From assembly GCA_003508835.1 (NCBI GenBank), contig PUFA01000007.1:16391001-16455000 (forward strand): 64,000 bases of DNA. The letters are read 5' to 3'. Below are positions 13,446 to 26,370 of this stretch, one piece after another. Every line of letters begins with the position of its first letter. The first letter of the stretch is position 1. Made by a program: the position numbers and the translations under genes. The notes under the pieces were generated by a model, which worked only from the letters and a program-made list of their open reading frames with translations, did no database searches and was not told the DNA's origin. Source of the DNA: Eonycteris spelaea (Eukaryota; Chordata; Mammalia; Chiroptera; Pteropodidae).

Positions 13446-13559
13446 TAACAAAAATTATTGCAAAGAAGGAGTCACTAATAAAATAAATTATTTTTGCATT
13501 AATCTTTGCTATAGATGAAGAATTGTACTTCATAAGCAAACGTCTATGTGTAAAACAAG

Positions 13560-13960
13560 CCATTTTAATTCAACTTCCCCAGAGGCAAAACTCGAAGTGA
13601 GCATTTGTATTCTAGTGATTTATTAGGAAGAACCTCCAAGATAAACTAGTGAAAAGAGAAGAAGGCTAAGGACCAATAAAATAACAAACAAGGCTATGAT
13701 TTGTGGCAAAGTATCATGAAAGGCATTTTGGCGGATTTCCTTGAAAATTTTGGAGTGCAAGATTTGTGCAGGAGTTGCCATGCCCTGAGGCCAGAGGCCT
13801 AAACTCTTAGTCTTTGTATCATTGGCTAAGGTCTGCACCAAAAAGACTCATTCTCTATGCCTGCACGTAAAGTGGCTGGTCCTAGTAGCCCAAGGACAGC
13901 CTACAGGAAAAGAGTCACAGGAATAGACCATTTACAAAAGCTCAGGGAAGGGCTTACAGA
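13560..13960 (-). mobile_element. Possible antisense LTR, unassigned
   Basis: This is a moderately GC-richer block. TTTATT at 13619-13624 would be an AATAAA signal on the minus strand, followed in minus orientation by sequence resembling the R/U5 end of an LTR. The 72-codon minus-strand open frame at 13623-13841 lies inside it. I cannot name a family; an unrelated old repeat is equally possible. Confidence 0.25.
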
Positions 13961-16579
13961 AAGACAAAAGGAATTTAAGAGGATCTGGATAAATAACCTT
14001 CCTTGTTGGTTATTTCAGTCTTTGTACAAAAGGAATGATATGTGCATAGAATGACCAAATCTGAAACTATCCAAAAAGCATGATGTAAAATAAACAGTAC
14101 AAATGTGTTGTTTCTTAGATTACTGAATATCTCATAGTTACATAAACTCTAGGTTGGTAGTCTATTGTTGGGAAAAAAAAGATTAAATGTTCCTTCATTT
14201 GCAAAAGAGTAAAGGATCCATGCACTTGGATGAGAAATAATATCCTGGGCGTCATAAAAATTGGGTTGATTTAAACTTAGTTTTTCACCTCTCAGGACTT
14301 AGAGAATTGTCCTTGAGATGTAATTAACAAGATAAATAGATTTGGGGCTATGCTTACACTTTTCAGTTGCTTTAGTTTATATCCTATAGAATTGTGTGGG
14401 TTGCTGGAAATTGAAAATGGGAATTCTCGTAGCCCTCTAAATTCACGGTTTGGCTTCAAGTCATTCTGGATAATGTCTCATGTTGTGCTGTTATAAACAT
14501 CAGCTGTTATACAAGAATTGATGCCACACATTTACTTGGAAGATTTTTTTTTAGCAATGTATTAGCTTCAAACTGAAAAGGAAAACCACATAAAGTTCCT
14601 TAATAAATGTAGTGTGAGCTTGATTGAAACATATTGCTAATATTATTAAGTGCCCCAGAGAGTAACTGAAATATCACATTGCTGGTATTCACACTTCCAT
14701 TTTTGTTGCACAGGGCTTATAAAACACTTGCAAACACATTACTCTATGCAAAACATAATGCTCTTTCTGGAACTCTGGTTTTTATGGACTTTTATAGTTG
14801 AACAATTGATATTTACCTATTGAGATTGACTTAGAAGACCCTAAAGCAGCACAGAAGAAGATCTATGACTATTTGCCTACAATATGAGAACAGCAAAATA
14901 GCTAAAGGCCTCTTTAAATATTTCTGGTATTAAACCAGCATGACTGTTTAAAAGTTCAACATTTTACTTTCATATTAAGCAATCTTGTTTCTCCCCCAGT
15001 CTTCTTTGGTAAAAAAAAAAAGGGCCCTGCATGATCTTTTGAGAGAGTTATGTCTTCTGTTGTTACCAAATATATTAAAACTACTTACCTGAGACTCTTT
15101 ATGAGTGTTACAGGTATAATCTGCATTCACAGGTGCTAACTGGTGTTCGGTAGTTTTAGATGGGCTGACATAGACCTAGTATAAAAAAGATTTTAAACTA
15201 AAGATGATTCTCTCTGTGCATATTTACAAAAAAAAAAAAGTCTCTTTTTAATTCACTGTAATGTGAAAAGTTGTCTCATTAGAGCTTAAGCTCTCTGGTC
15301 CAAAAAATTACTCAATCACTATATTTGAACACCCAACAAAAGATAGATATGTCAGTATTTAAGCAACTAGAGACAGAGTAAAGGACAATTCATTTACTGA
15401 AAGAGAAAATTAACATGTAGTCAAAAAATAAAATTGACCATAGAAAGATGTATTTCAGAGCAAATAAATATTACTAATAAATAAATGAGACATCAACAAA
15501 AAGGTCATTTGGAACTCATTAGAAAGCAGGTGGTACATAAACTTGACTGTGTAAAGGATTCACATAGGCAGAAGATATGTGAAGGCATTTTGGGAAGAAG
15601 TAGTAATGTAATGTAGAAAGGCAAGGTGGTAGGATTAGCTTCTGGGAAACAATGAGCAAACAGACCTGTTATAAGAGAATAAGCAGCCATAGAGAAGCAG
15701 AGATGAAAACAAGCAAGAGGGCTGTATCTTTGAGGGCCTGGCACCATGTTTAAGTTTTTATCTCATAGATAGTAGGGATCCCAGCAATGCTGAGGAAAAT
15801 AGAAGGCAGCTGGAAAAGGGGATGACCAAATATGAGATGGATTGACTCCATAAAACAAGCCATAGGCATGAGTCTCCAGGAGCTGAGCATAAGACATGGT
15901 GGACATCACCCATTCATAGGGTTGCCAGGGGTCAAAGTCGGCTCCACGGACCGTAAGACACAGAATCTATTAAATATGTGTGAATAGAAGAGTTAGAGTT
16001 GCAGGCTTTTGCTCCACTGCATGCCAGAAGAGAGACTATCAATTACCAAAGATTCTATTCTCTCTCCTTCCAAAATGGAAGCTTGAAGGGCAGAGAGTGG
16101 GAGGAGAGAGGAATGGAAGGCTTTCTGAGTAGTCAATACTCCCAAAGGTTGCACAGCTTGTGCTTTTCTGTAGATAAAAGGGAATAATTAGCCCCAGTGG
16201 GTGTCACATCATAACATGCACTTTATGACTGAGTTTGCACAATGCCAGGCAACTGGTGAGCATTGTTTTGTTGTTCTAACTGCTCATTTTAGTTCGGTGC
16301 AAACTAAGCCTAGGGCTAATGCTTCTACTAATGCAGCTGAGGGCATTTTTTGGATGGAATTTTCCATGTTAACTTTCAAAATTATATAAAACGAGTGTCT
16401 TTATGTTCTAGGCACAGGGAGCTACAAATATATTGGCTAGAATCTTGTTTTAAATGAGTGAGAAAGCAAAAATGAATAAGCTATTGAACCCACAACATTA
16501 ACCTTGTTTTTAGAGCCTAGAATGATTTGTCGAGGTCAATGACATGTATTCAAGTAATTGCAAATGCTATGTAAGGAAA
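13961..16579. other. Unassigned noncoding DNA with old repeat remnants
   Basis: No gene. The 15500-15980 part looks like decayed interspersed repeat, including GGGTTGCCAGGGGTCAAAGT near 15919. That resembles the 'gggtcgctatgagtcgga' ending shared by several ancient mammalian repeats, but I could not assign it. A-runs occur near 15009 and 15228. Confidence 0.45.
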
Positions 16580-16720
16580 GCAAAGCAGTGTTCTGTAGTC
16601 AGGGCAGATGGGCTTCAAAAGCCAGGAGACCTAAATTTATTTTTCTCTTTCAATGATCACTAGCTGCATAACCTAAGCAGTTACTTCTTTGAGCTTTATT
16701 TTACAAATATCTTTCAGAGG
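16580..16720 (+). mobile_element. MIR SINE, sense
   Basis: The core runs GTGTTCTGTAGTCAGGGCAG, GGGCTTCAAAAGCCAGGAGA, CACTAGCTGCATAACCTAAG, CAGTTACTTCTTTGAGCTTT. It parallels the MIR consensus order of 'agtggttaagagc..gactttggagccagac..ctagctgtgtgacc..gcaagttacttaacctctctgagcctca'. This is an ancient tRNA-derived SINE, long inactive. Confidence 0.75.
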
Positions 16721-16739
16721 AGTATGAATTAACTATTTT

Positions 16740-17080
16740 CATGTGAATTCATACAAAATAAAACAATGTGATCATTAAAAACAATAATATAGATATATAT
16801 TTCCTGAAATAAATCACGGAATTTTGTCTACAGCATAAAGTGAAACATCTTCACAGAGCTATAGGTATATTACATAGAGACAGGGAAACAGAGCTAGGTA
16901 TAGAATCATAGTGCCATGCTTTTAAGGAAAATCATCAGTGAAATATAAATTATTTTGCTTATGGGGAGGTTTTGGATAACTGCTTTCTCTTTTGTAATTT
17001 TATAGGATTGTTTTTTAATGCAAATGACCTCCTATGCCTTTACAATATAATAAAGCTTTAACAAAAAGACAAAAAAAAAT
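16740..17080 (+). mobile_element. L1-like 3' end, sense
   Basis: The sequence resembles the terminal part of an old L1: 'gtgatcattaaaaacaataa', 'cagcataaagtgaaaca', 'ataggtatattacatagaga', then AATATAATAAAGCTTTAAC and an A-rich end with AAAAAAAATAATG. It is truncated and strongly diverged. Confidence 0.45.
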
Positions 17081-17329
17081 AATGAACACGGTCCAGGGAA
17101 CATTACCTTCAGCCTGTTGCGTCTCACCTGTAGGAGCACATGATTATCTTTGAGGTTAACAAAGTTATTGCCATCTTATCCAGCACTTTCAACTTTGCTG
17201 CCTGCCAGGCTAAGGGCCAGAAGTCTAGAAGGCTTGAAACTCTAAAATAAAGCAACTCATGAAAAAGGTATGTTGCATGGGCACATTAGCATCACAGCAA
17301 GCATGTGTTATTAAACTTATAATACAATG

Positions 17330-17470
17330 AGAGAATTAGCCTCAGAGTCATTGGAGGCATGAACAAAATTGTATAATTGTTAAGTAGCGAAGACAGGATG
17401 GACCTTAGGCCAGTTCGATGTCAAAGCCTGTGCTCTTTCAACAATACAATAATGCTTTACTGCTGCCTAG
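17330..17470 (-). mobile_element. MIR SINE, antisense
   Basis: The order ATTGTATAATTGTTAAGTAG, GACAGGATGGACCTTAGGCC, GTCAAAGCCTGTGCTCTTTC, AACAATACAATAATGCTTTA matches the reverse complement of MIR. The 'aagcctgtgctctttc' portion is the hallmark. Confidence 0.65.
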
Positions 17471-17555
17471 TTTGGAATCAAATAAGAAAATATGAGCAGC
17501 AATGGCTCTAGAATGTGCTTCACTTAGATGATCACAGGCATGTAATTCTGAGAAA

Positions 17556-17558
<3 letters not shown>

Positions 17559-17607
<49 letters not shown>
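17559..17607. repeat. (TG)n microsatellite
   Basis: About 24 uninterrupted TG units. Uninterrupted dinucleotide tracts of this length are usually polymorphic. Confidence 0.95.
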
Positions 17608-17609
<2 letters not shown>

Positions 17610-20600
17610 TCTCAAAATAACACTGCATGACATCAATATATCATTTCTTTTTTTCTTTTAGGCAGGAAAAAAGTTAAAGTTAGAAACTCGCAAAATGAAG
17701 CAAATAGCCACTAAACCCTATATATTTTCCCATCAAACAGACGTTTGAAAGCAAAGGTTAAAACTAGATTTGCTTAACTATGCTAGAGCTCCATTAAGAA
17801 TTTAAATAAGCAAACCAACCAACATATAAGTACAAATATTGAGATAGAGAGGAAGAAAATTAAGATTAAAAAAAAAAAGTGAAATACCTGCGTTTACTTA
17901 ATGACCAATTGCATAGAATACCTGGGTGAAACCTTCAAATGTCTTCTTATTGTGGAATTCTGCACTAATGACATTAACTGAACAAGCTTAATGCTTGGAG
18001 ATTTAGTATATGCTATGGATGGAATTCTCACAGAAAGCCTGGGTGCTAATTTTAGTGATTCTAATTTTCAAGATGACGTTACGGAGGCTTGAGGAAGTTA
18101 AACAATTATTTCAATGTTTTCACAAAATATGTAACTCTGAAGTTAATATTCTTTCTATTACAGTATGTTTTCTTTCCCCATCAGATCTGATCTGCTTATT
18201 AATAGGTGGGGACAGTGTATTGAGGGCTGCCTTTCTCGAATGTGGTTCTATAACAGTATGAAAAAGTACAAAATGGTAGAGACTTTCAGCAATAATTCAG
18301 TTTAACTAAAGTAAACTTTAAAATTTTGTTTTTGCTTTGTTTGATTTTTGTGTTTTAGCTGGCATAAATTAGAGGTTGACAGACCACAAGATTCTCTATT
18401 ATACCTACCTTGATTTGGAGTCATTTTTCTTAATGGACAAAAAAAAAAAAAAAAAAAGAATGTAATGTTATGAGACATCATATAATATGATGCACATAAG
18501 TACTCCATTATGTTTAGAATTTGTTATTGTGACTATTAAAGCATAAGTCTTGGTTCCTTTAGTGCAGAATCTATAAAGAATCCTTAGAGTAGAATATTAT
18601 GTGAATAGTATTTAATATTATGGATATTTCTAGCATTTTATTCCCAGTATACATTAATTTTATTTCTTTTAACTTAAAACAATTAGGGAGAAAGGAGGTT
18701 GTAGTGGAAAGTCTTTTTCTGTTAGCCTTCCAGCCAAAGGAGCGACATTGTTTTGTGACAGTGGTGTTGGATGGGGTAGTTGTTACATTGATAATGCAAA
18801 TAAATGGAAATGATGAAGGTCCTAGAAAATCCTCTACTTTTCATGAAATGAGTATGGACAAAAAAAAAAAAATCTGAGAATTTCTCCCCAGTGCATGAAC
18901 TAATAATTTTAATTCTTAACACAAACAAAGATGACTCCCTAGGATAGGAACAGAATACTCATGCCAAGCACATGCCTAGTTAAGTGAGTTCAGTTTACAG
19001 TAATGACAACAGACAAACACTAAACACAGCATAGCACTAACAGCAAAAAAAAACAAAAGAATCTTTTTTTTTTTTTGAGTGGAAGTTAATATAGAGGAAC
19101 AGTGAAAGGAGATCAGAAGTCTTTGATCATGCTCTCAAATAACTGTCCTTTTGTGTCCTGAGGTGTATTTTTTAGGCCGCATTTAGCCTTTGGCTGAGAT
19201 GGAAAAATTACAGACTTTTCCAATACTTAACTAGATTTTCATTTTCTAATACTGGCACTGGATGTTTCTGGACATGGTGATGATTAAGAACCAGCCAAAT
19301 ACTGGGAAGCTCACTTGGTTTGCCATTTACTTCTAAATGTATCAGTTTTCTAGCAATGTTGCTTTTCATAGGTAAATGGCTCTTCCATCACAGAGCACAT
19401 TTACATACCTTTCAAATCTCATCACCCTAAAGTAATCATCACTTCATCATAAAATATCTTTCCAAGAATGGAATGACACTAAACAGTTTGTCATACAAAT
19501 GTATGGGAAATAAGCAGAGGTATGCTGTGTGTCTAAAACTTTTTTTTTTTTTTAAGAGAATATTTTGGCTTCCAATATATTACTCTATAATCTCTCCTTT
19601 AAAGAAGAATTTGTAGCTTCTGGCTGATATAATTTGAATATTCTATAGCTAAATTTCTTTGTTTATGCACCATTATATTTGCTTGCATAATATCACTCTC
19701 CAAAAATGCTTTCCAATATGATAAAAAGCACCTTAACACAATGTCATTTCAAGGCTGGGGTTTCCTTCTATATTGTGTTAACTCCTTCTAGCTAAGGTTA
19801 AAGAAAAGTCTGCAATTTTCGACGTATCTATACATGTAATTACTTGTCTATAAAGAGAGTACTAAAATAAATATATGAATAAAAATTTTAAAGACCTTAT
19901 AGATATTTTTAAGAATATATGAAGTAAAATAAATTTGATAGTAAAAAGAGGATATCTGATTTTGTGTGTCACACAAATTCATGAGTATTAGTGCAAGAGC
20001 AATTCAGATGTGACTTCTATATATTTCACTTATTAGCCCTATCATTTAAACTAATATATTGAAATGTTTTTAGTCTATTTCCTGATGCATATCATAAAGA
20101 TTGTAATAGTTATTTCTCAGGTCTGTTAAATATGCTATACATTATATAATATAAAGAAGATACTTAACCCATGTTAGTTTGTAACCTAAGTTAATGATAG
20201 AGTGAATAATTTTTTTTTACTATACCATAATAAAAAGCATAATTATATGATATCAAATTATATCATGTACTCATTGAATAATAACTCTCAATCTGATTAT
20301 TACTTATCTTTGCTCCCAATTGTAGTTTTATATCTTCTTCATTTCTGAAGGGAATGACATTTTGCAAGACATGATCTGAAATATTGTGTTCAAGTAAATT
20401 TCTGGAAGTATGACCAGAAATTTGGTAGACATTTTGCCATACCTGTTTACTTTTACTTTTGAGCACGGAGATCAATTAAATTTTCCAAATACCCCTATGA
20501 ATTTTGTATAGTAAGAGAGAATGTGCCCAGTTACCAGCTCTGGTCCCCAAATCTCTTTCATGTGATTTTCTCTGCATTTTTTTCTTCATGTTGACTGGGA

Positions 20601-20689
20601 TAGAGATGTCCTCAAGGGTGATTTCTGAAGTCTGTGACAGAATATAGTGGAGACATAGCAATGGAGGTAGAGAAACATAGAGCATTGTG
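17608..20689. other. Unassigned AT-rich noncoding DNA
   Basis: No gene or confident transposon. A-runs lie near 18439-18457 and 18859-18871, and T-runs near 19064-19076 and 19541-19553. The open frames at 18010-18261 and 18620-18877 show no protein-family features and are probably chance. Confidence 0.5.
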
Positions 20690-21110
20690 GAAATGATGTG
20701 TGTTTTTAAAGACTATGTCTTAAAAAGCACTGTAGCTCCTACTTCTGTTTCTTGACTGGCTTTTTCTGCTACACAGCCACCCAAGTAACCCTGTAGAGAA
20801 GCCCGTGTAGAGAGAAATTGAGGTATCTGCCAACATCTAGTGCCAATTTATCAGCTATGTCAGCGAATCGCTTGAAAATGATTGCAAGCTTCCTTCCTTA
20901 GTTAAACCTCCAGATATTTGCAACTCCAGCAAATGTCTGACTCTTTGAGAAACTCTTAGCTAGAACTGCCCAGCCAAGCTGCCTCCAAATTTCTGACCCA
21001 CAGAAACTATCAGGTATTATTCTTATACTTGTTTTTAAGGCATTAAATTTATGTGTAACTTCAATTTAGGTGTAACTTATTACATAGTAATAGGTAATAT
21101 ATCTAGTGAC
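20690..21110 (+). mobile_element. MaLR-type LTR fragment, sense
   Basis: The 3' part is characteristic: AGAACTGCCCAGCCAAGCTG, AATTTCTGACCCACAGAAAC, then a region equivalent to 'ttgttttaagccactaagtt', and a final TTATTACATAGTAATAGGTA equivalent to 'ttgttacgcagcaatagataac'. The 5' part is more decayed. It is a solo or truncated LTR. Confidence 0.6.
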
Positions 21111-21251
21111 CTGGTTCGTAGGTAGAAGAAAAGTTTTCCGATCAGGAATAATTGCACTGGACTCAATTGAACAAGAATAGATTTCCATCACATAACCAAC
21201 AAAAATTTCTTTTAGCATTTTGCATTAGCATAACTAATGCAGTCAACATCT

Positions 21252-21468
21252 GGAATTTCTCAACCTCTGAAATTTTGACATGGACATTTTAAACTAAATA
21301 GTTCTTTGCTATGCGAGGATGTCCTATACCTTATAGGATATTTAGCAACATACTTGACTTCTGCCATACTAGATGCCACTTTCCCCAATTAGTGACAATC
21401 AGACATATTTCTGTATATTACCAAATATCCCCTGGGGGAAAAAGTCACGCATGGTTGAAAATCACTGA
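21252..21468 (-). mobile_element. MER20-like hAT-Charlie element, antisense
   Basis: The segment begins GGAATTTCTCAACCTCTGAA and ends GGTTGAAAATCACTGAG, so on the minus strand it starts with CAGTGATTTTCAACC, close to the MER20 terminus. Between them lie GGATGTCCTATACC, GGATATTTAGCAACATACTT and AGTGACAATCAGACATATTT in the expected order. It is nearly full length (about 217 bp) and non-autonomous, with no transposase. Confidence 0.8.
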
Positions 21469-21689
21469 GCTAGAGATAGGTTAGCATTTTTTTCAGTACT
21501 AAGCTAGTGTGAACTTGGAGAAGTCAGTTAAACTTAATGTCTTCACTTATAAACCTGAGTGGGTTGGAGAAGTGAAATTCAGTTCTGAAACTAAGCAAGT
21601 CTTATTTAAAGCACTCTTTTTCTTTCTACCTTATCGGTATCATTAAATCACTTAGTGTTACCACAGGAAGTATTTTTTTTAAATGAATG

Positions 21690-23125
21690 ATTATCCTAGC
21701 TAATGCAATAAAACAAGAAAGGAAACAAAAGGCATACAAATTGAGAAATATAAATAAAACTGTCTTTGTTCATAGATGACAGGATCAGCTATGTAGAAAA
21801 TCTGAAGAGAAAAATGTCAAAAAAAAAAAAAAAACTAATAAGCCATTATAGGGAGGCTGAAAGATACAAGATTAATTTATAAAAGTTAATACATTTCTAT
21901 ATAGCAGCAATGAATAAGTGGAATTTGAAATTAAAAACTCAATACCATTTATATTATCACTACCAAAAATGAAATAATAAGGTACATCTAACAAAAATGT
22001 GTAAGATTTTTTATGAGGAAAGCTATAGAACTCTTATGGAATAAAATCAAAGAAAAACCAAATAAATGGAGAAATATTGCATGTTAATGGATAAGAAGAC
22101 TCAATATGGTCAGGATGTGAGTTCTTCTCATCTTAATCTATAAATTCAATGCAATCCCAATCAGAGTCTCAGCAAATTATCTCATGGAATCAAGAAAGTG
22201 ATTCTAAAGTTTATATCGAGAAGCAAAAGACCCAGAATAGATAACAAATTTATTAAGGAAAGGAAAAAAGTTAAAGGACTGACAACACCCAAATTCAAGA
22301 CTTAATAAAAAGCTTCAATAACCAAGACAGTGTGGTGTTGATGAAAGAATAGACAAATAGAAGGAGCAGAATAAAGAGCCCAGAAACAGTCCTACATAAA
22401 TGCAGTCAACTGATCTTTGCAAAGCAGCAAAGAACAACTGGGCATGCGGATCCAAATGCAAATAAAATAATCTAGAAACAAACCTTATGCCCTTCATAAA
22501 AATTAACTCAAAATAGATTATAGACCTAAATGTAAAATGTAAAACTCTAAAACTCCTAGAAGATAACATAGGAGAAAATCTAGGTGACCTTAGTTTTGGC
22601 AGTGACTTCAGATACAACACTAAAAACATAATCCGTGAAGGAATTGATAAGCTGAGTTTTATTAAAATTACATTTTCTGCTCTGTGAAAGAAACTGTCAA
22701 GGAGATAAGAAGACAAACCACAGACTGGGAAAAAAAATTATTTGCAAAGACACATCTGATAAAGGAGTGTTATCCAAAACATGCAAAGAACTCTTAAAAC
22801 TCAATAATAAGCAAGCAAACAACCTAATTTAAAAATGGACCAAGGATATTAACAGACATCTTACCGAATAAGATACTCCGATGATAATAAGCATATGAGA
22901 AGATACTCCAGACCTTGCTTTCAAGGAAAAACAAATCAAGCAAGAAGATACCACTATATACATTTAGAATGGCCAAAATCTGAAACACTGACATCAAATG
23001 CTGGTGAAGATTGGTATTCCCAGCAACAGGAACTTGCATTCATTCATGGTGGAAATGCAAACTGGTACAGCCACTTTGTAAGACAGTTTGTTACTTTCTT
23101 ACAAAATTAAACATACTCTACATAC
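21690..23125 (+). mobile_element. LINE-1 fragment, sense: ORF2 RT end to 3' end
   Basis: The copy enters within L1 ORF2 near the reverse-transcriptase region, where TTGTTCATAGATGACAGGAT is equivalent to the FADD-like motif. It passes through the segments ATTCAATGCAATCCCAATCA, CTCATGGAATCAAGAAAGTG and CTGATAAAGGAGTGTTATCC, and ends with GGTGGAAATGCAAACTGGTA. It is 5' truncated and riddled with stops and indels, so it encodes nothing. The 133-codon minus-strand frame at 22315-22716 is antisense to it. Confidence 0.9.
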
Positions 23126-23472
23126 AATCCACCAATCATGTTTCTTCTTCTCTGCCTAACAGAGTTGAACTTTCTTAGAACCTTTCCGTAGAACTTATTA
23201 GACATCAAATTTTTCCCCCTTATATTTTATACCCCAATTCTATACCTTTGTTCTGTTTTTGTCCTTTAAAAGTTTGTGGGTTATTTTTGGTTTATTGTTT
23301 GTTTGTTTTGTTTTGTTTTGTTTTTGTTATTATCCTCACACAAACCATTATCTTGGGATCTATTTCAGAGAAACCAAAATAAGAGAAGTAGTAAAGAAAG
23401 AGTAAGTCTCTACTGAGTCTAATCTTTGAAACAAAAGCAATCATTTGTGGTTTGACCCAGATTAGCTCCACA

Positions 23473-23514
23473 GTGTGTGTGTGTGTGTGTGTTGTATGTA
23501 TGTATGTATGTATA

Positions 23515-23565
<51 letters not shown>
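23473..23565. repeat. Compound (GT)n(GTAT)n(GT)n microsatellite
   Basis: A GT tract (23473-23492), a GTAT tract (about 23494-23518) and a second GT tract to 23565. Repetitive open frames on both strands here are artefacts. Confidence 0.95.
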
Positions 23566-23567
<2 letters not shown>

Positions 23568-23649
23568 TCCTTATACCTATAAATGCAATGAAACAAAAGC
23601 TATCTATTTTCCAAGGGAAGATAAACATTTTATATTTGTAAATACATTA

Positions 23650-24041
23650 AAGCAAACACAATAGAGTGTCCTAGTTCCTCTTTTGCTTTCTACTTTGACC
23701 CCTTTTCTTTTTGGGTGTCTACCTCCCTCACCCTGATTAGCTGATTAAATGTAGGGTTTACAAAAATAGTTTTCAGAAAATATTTTGTCTGATGATTATC
23801 AAAACTCTGAGCAAGGACTATTAAAACAGAAATAGTTCACTACTGCATGTTTTGGTTAAAGTAAAAAACAGCCTAACCCAGACTGTAACAGGTATGCAAC
23901 ATTCCTCTATTCTGTAAAAATCCTGACCCTACTTCATTGAGAGCTACCTTCTCTTCAGGTGCTTCTTGATTTGCATCAGCTAAATAAAGCCTTTCTTCTC
24001 CAAGTCATTTAAATTCATTTCTCTTGACATCTTACTTCATC

Positions 24042-24083
<42 letters not shown>
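23650..24083 (+). other. AATAAA followed by a 39-nt A-run: LTR or retrocopy 3' end
   Basis: AATAAA lies at 23983-23988 in GCTAAATAAAGCC, and an uninterrupted A-run at 24045-24083. The 57-nt gap is longer than usual for a cleavage site. The intervening C/T-rich sequence could therefore be the U5 of an old LTR, with the A-run separate, or the whole could be the 3' end of an unidentified processed transcript. No target-site duplication and no homologous coding sequence was seen. Confidence 0.3.
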
Positions 24084-24085
<2 letters not shown>

Positions 24086-25145
24086 GGAAACCATTCTAGT
24101 GCTACTAAAACGATGCAGCAATTCTAAAGCTACACTGTTTCCTTGTAAAATATGACAATGACATAGTATTGATGCTACCCTTCAAACTAGAATCAATGAA
24201 TAATTCCAATTTCATTTCTCATTAATTATATAAATAAACTTATAATGGTAGTTATTATAAATTTTGAAAAAATATTAACTTTCCTTTCAATAGCTTTTTC
24301 TCCTTAATTTTCTTAGCAAGTTGAAAATTGGTAGTTGTCAATCAACAATAGGACGTATGCGAATCATATACCAATCACACTGATTCACTAAAAATTACTA
24401 GTCTCCTACAGTTTTCAGTCAATGTAAGGCATTCCAATGGCATCAACTTCACATCATTTCATAAGCCTAACCAGTTCTTGGCCCATGCTTTACTGAGGAA
24501 TAGAGAAAAAATATTTACTAGAACAAATATTTTTGTCCATAGAGCAACTGATTTACTGTTGGAAGTAGACATTCATCCATGTTCTATCTCAGAAAGAGTG
24601 GAAGAAAAGAATATAAATTCCAAGGAGTCAGCAAAAAGTACATAAAAGTCCAGGTTCCTGTCAAGAGAGGGAGAAGATAGGTTAGAGAATAAATTTTCAC
24701 ATAGCACAAATTTGAGAATCGTTGAGTCACTTCTGCTTTCTCTAATTTTATTTCTAAAAGAATGAGGACTATGTGGGAAGGAAAGCATCGACATTGAGAA
24801 TAACTTAAAAATCCCTCAGGGTACTATAGGAAAGTTGACATCATAGCTATAGTTGAAGTAAAAGCAAAATCAGGAAATGAATCACCATGGATGATTATGG
24901 TGTAGTCTGACAAATTTGCTCTTTTTAGCTTTCTTCTGTACCATCACTTATTTTAATATCTGTATAGTATTTTTGCTGTAAGGTGCCCTACAAAAAAAGC
25001 AAGGTGATTTAGTAACAAGAGATAATATCTCTATATCTTTGAGAGATTTTAGATTTAGGTATTTTAAGAAAAACTAACTAGAACAATTAACTATGGTCAA
25101 AAATACATTTGATATAAATTGTCAGTTTGAAGTATGAAATAAACC
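24084..25145. other. Unassigned AT-rich noncoding DNA
   Basis: No gene or recognisable repeat. A 73-codon minus-strand frame at 24573-24794 has no family features. Confidence 0.5.
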
Positions 25146-25149
25146 CCAA

Positions 25150-25330
25150 CTGAAGTTTCAAATCCTGGCCTGATACTTTAACAAATATGTGATATCAAGC
25201 AATGTCCTTAAATTCTTTTGGTTCTAATTTCATATATTATGAAATAATTATATATCTTAAGTTGATGTAAGGAATATAGTCTAATGTGAGGAGCAATAAA
25301 TGATTCACTAGATATGTATCAATTTATTTA
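25150..25330 (+). mobile_element. MIR SINE, sense (diverged)
   Basis: TTTCAAATCCTGGCCTGATA, AATATGTGATATCAAGCAAT, GTCCTTAAATTCTTTTGGTT and TTGATGTAAGGAATATAGTC follow the MIR order of 'ttcgaatcccggctctgcca..ctgtgtgaccttgggcaag..acttaacctctctg..gttgtgaggattaa'. Confidence 0.5.
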
Positions 25331-25799
25331 GATTGTAACATAAAGTTTTTTTATATACTGCCCTCATTATATTTACTATTGTTATTTCTCATGTCCACAA
25401 ATAATATATAGTTAAGCATTTACATGTTAAATTAGAAAATATTGTCAAATATATGTATTGGTTTAAAATTTTTGTTACTGATATCTAATTAGAAAGTAAA
25501 AGCCTTTTACTGACATTTATTTATATATTAATTTTAACATGGGAAGATTAATTTTTTTGAAACTAATTTTAAATAGAAGATTCTAATGAATTATTGAAAC
25601 ATATTTCAAAGGACAATATTTTTAAAAAGGACATTATGTGGGGTCAGAAGTCCAGTTCCAATTCATTGGACACAATGCAAAACAGATAAACTATCAGTAT
25701 GTCTTTTTCTTCACATATTTAATTATTCTCAGATCGTGTTTAAAGTCATTCATAAGACACAAGTCTTGTTCTTTCACTTTATCTTTCCTTCTTTCTTTA

Positions 25800-26370
25800 A
25801 AAAAATTACCTACTACTCTATGTTAGACACTGAGAGGTTATGGTGAATAAGATATAGATATAGAAGCTGTCTTAAGGGGCTCAGTTTAGTAATAGAGACA
25901 ATAATGTAAACACATTATACAATGTGAGAAATGACAATGTAGATGTGTGTACAAAAATATGTGAAATATAGATCGAGAACCACTATATACCAATTTGTTT
26001 GTCTAAAATACAAAAACAAAAAAATGACAATAGCAATTGCTGGTGAAAGTATGAAGCAACAGGAACTCTTATTTCTTACAAAATGGTAATGGGCACTCTG
26101 GAAGACAATTCATCATTTTTTTTTACAATGTTAAGCACTGTTTTACCATATAAGTATATGGTACTAATGCTCCTAAGTATATATCCATCTGATTCAAAAA
26201 CCTATGAGCTCATAAAATCTTGCACATTAATATTTACAACAGCATCTTATTCATAATCTCTAAACACTGGAAATCACTAAGGTGTCTGTCATTTGGTAAA
26301 TAGATATACAAACTATGGTACATTCAAACATTGGAATATTATTAAGCGATAAAAATAAAGAAGGGGAAAA
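25800..26370 (+). mobile_element. Old LINE-like repeat followed by an L1 3' end, sense
   Basis: At 25810-25950 the sequence resembles the old repeat segment 'ctatgtgccaggcactgttctaggtg...aataaaacagacaa'. From about 26030, GGTGAAAGTATGAAGCAACA, GGCACTCTGGAAGACAATTC, ACAACAGCATCTTATTCATA, ACTGGAAATCACTAAGGTGT and CAAACTATGGTACATTCAAA give the familiar order of an L1 3' region. No coding capacity remains. Confidence 0.6.

Noticed and set aside
15880..15965. A possible SINE end (GGGTTGCCAGGGGTCAAAGT) resembling 'gggtcgctatgagtcgga' repeats
   Set aside because: Too short and diverged to assign to any family; kept only as an unassigned remnant.
22315..22716. 133-codon minus-strand open frame, the longest in the window
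   Set aside because: It lies antisense to the L1 ORF2 region at 21690-23125 and has no independent protein similarity; AT-rich antisense L1 often leaves such frames.
23419..23664. Thr/His and Cys/Val repeat frames
   Set aside because: Translations of the GT/CA microsatellite.
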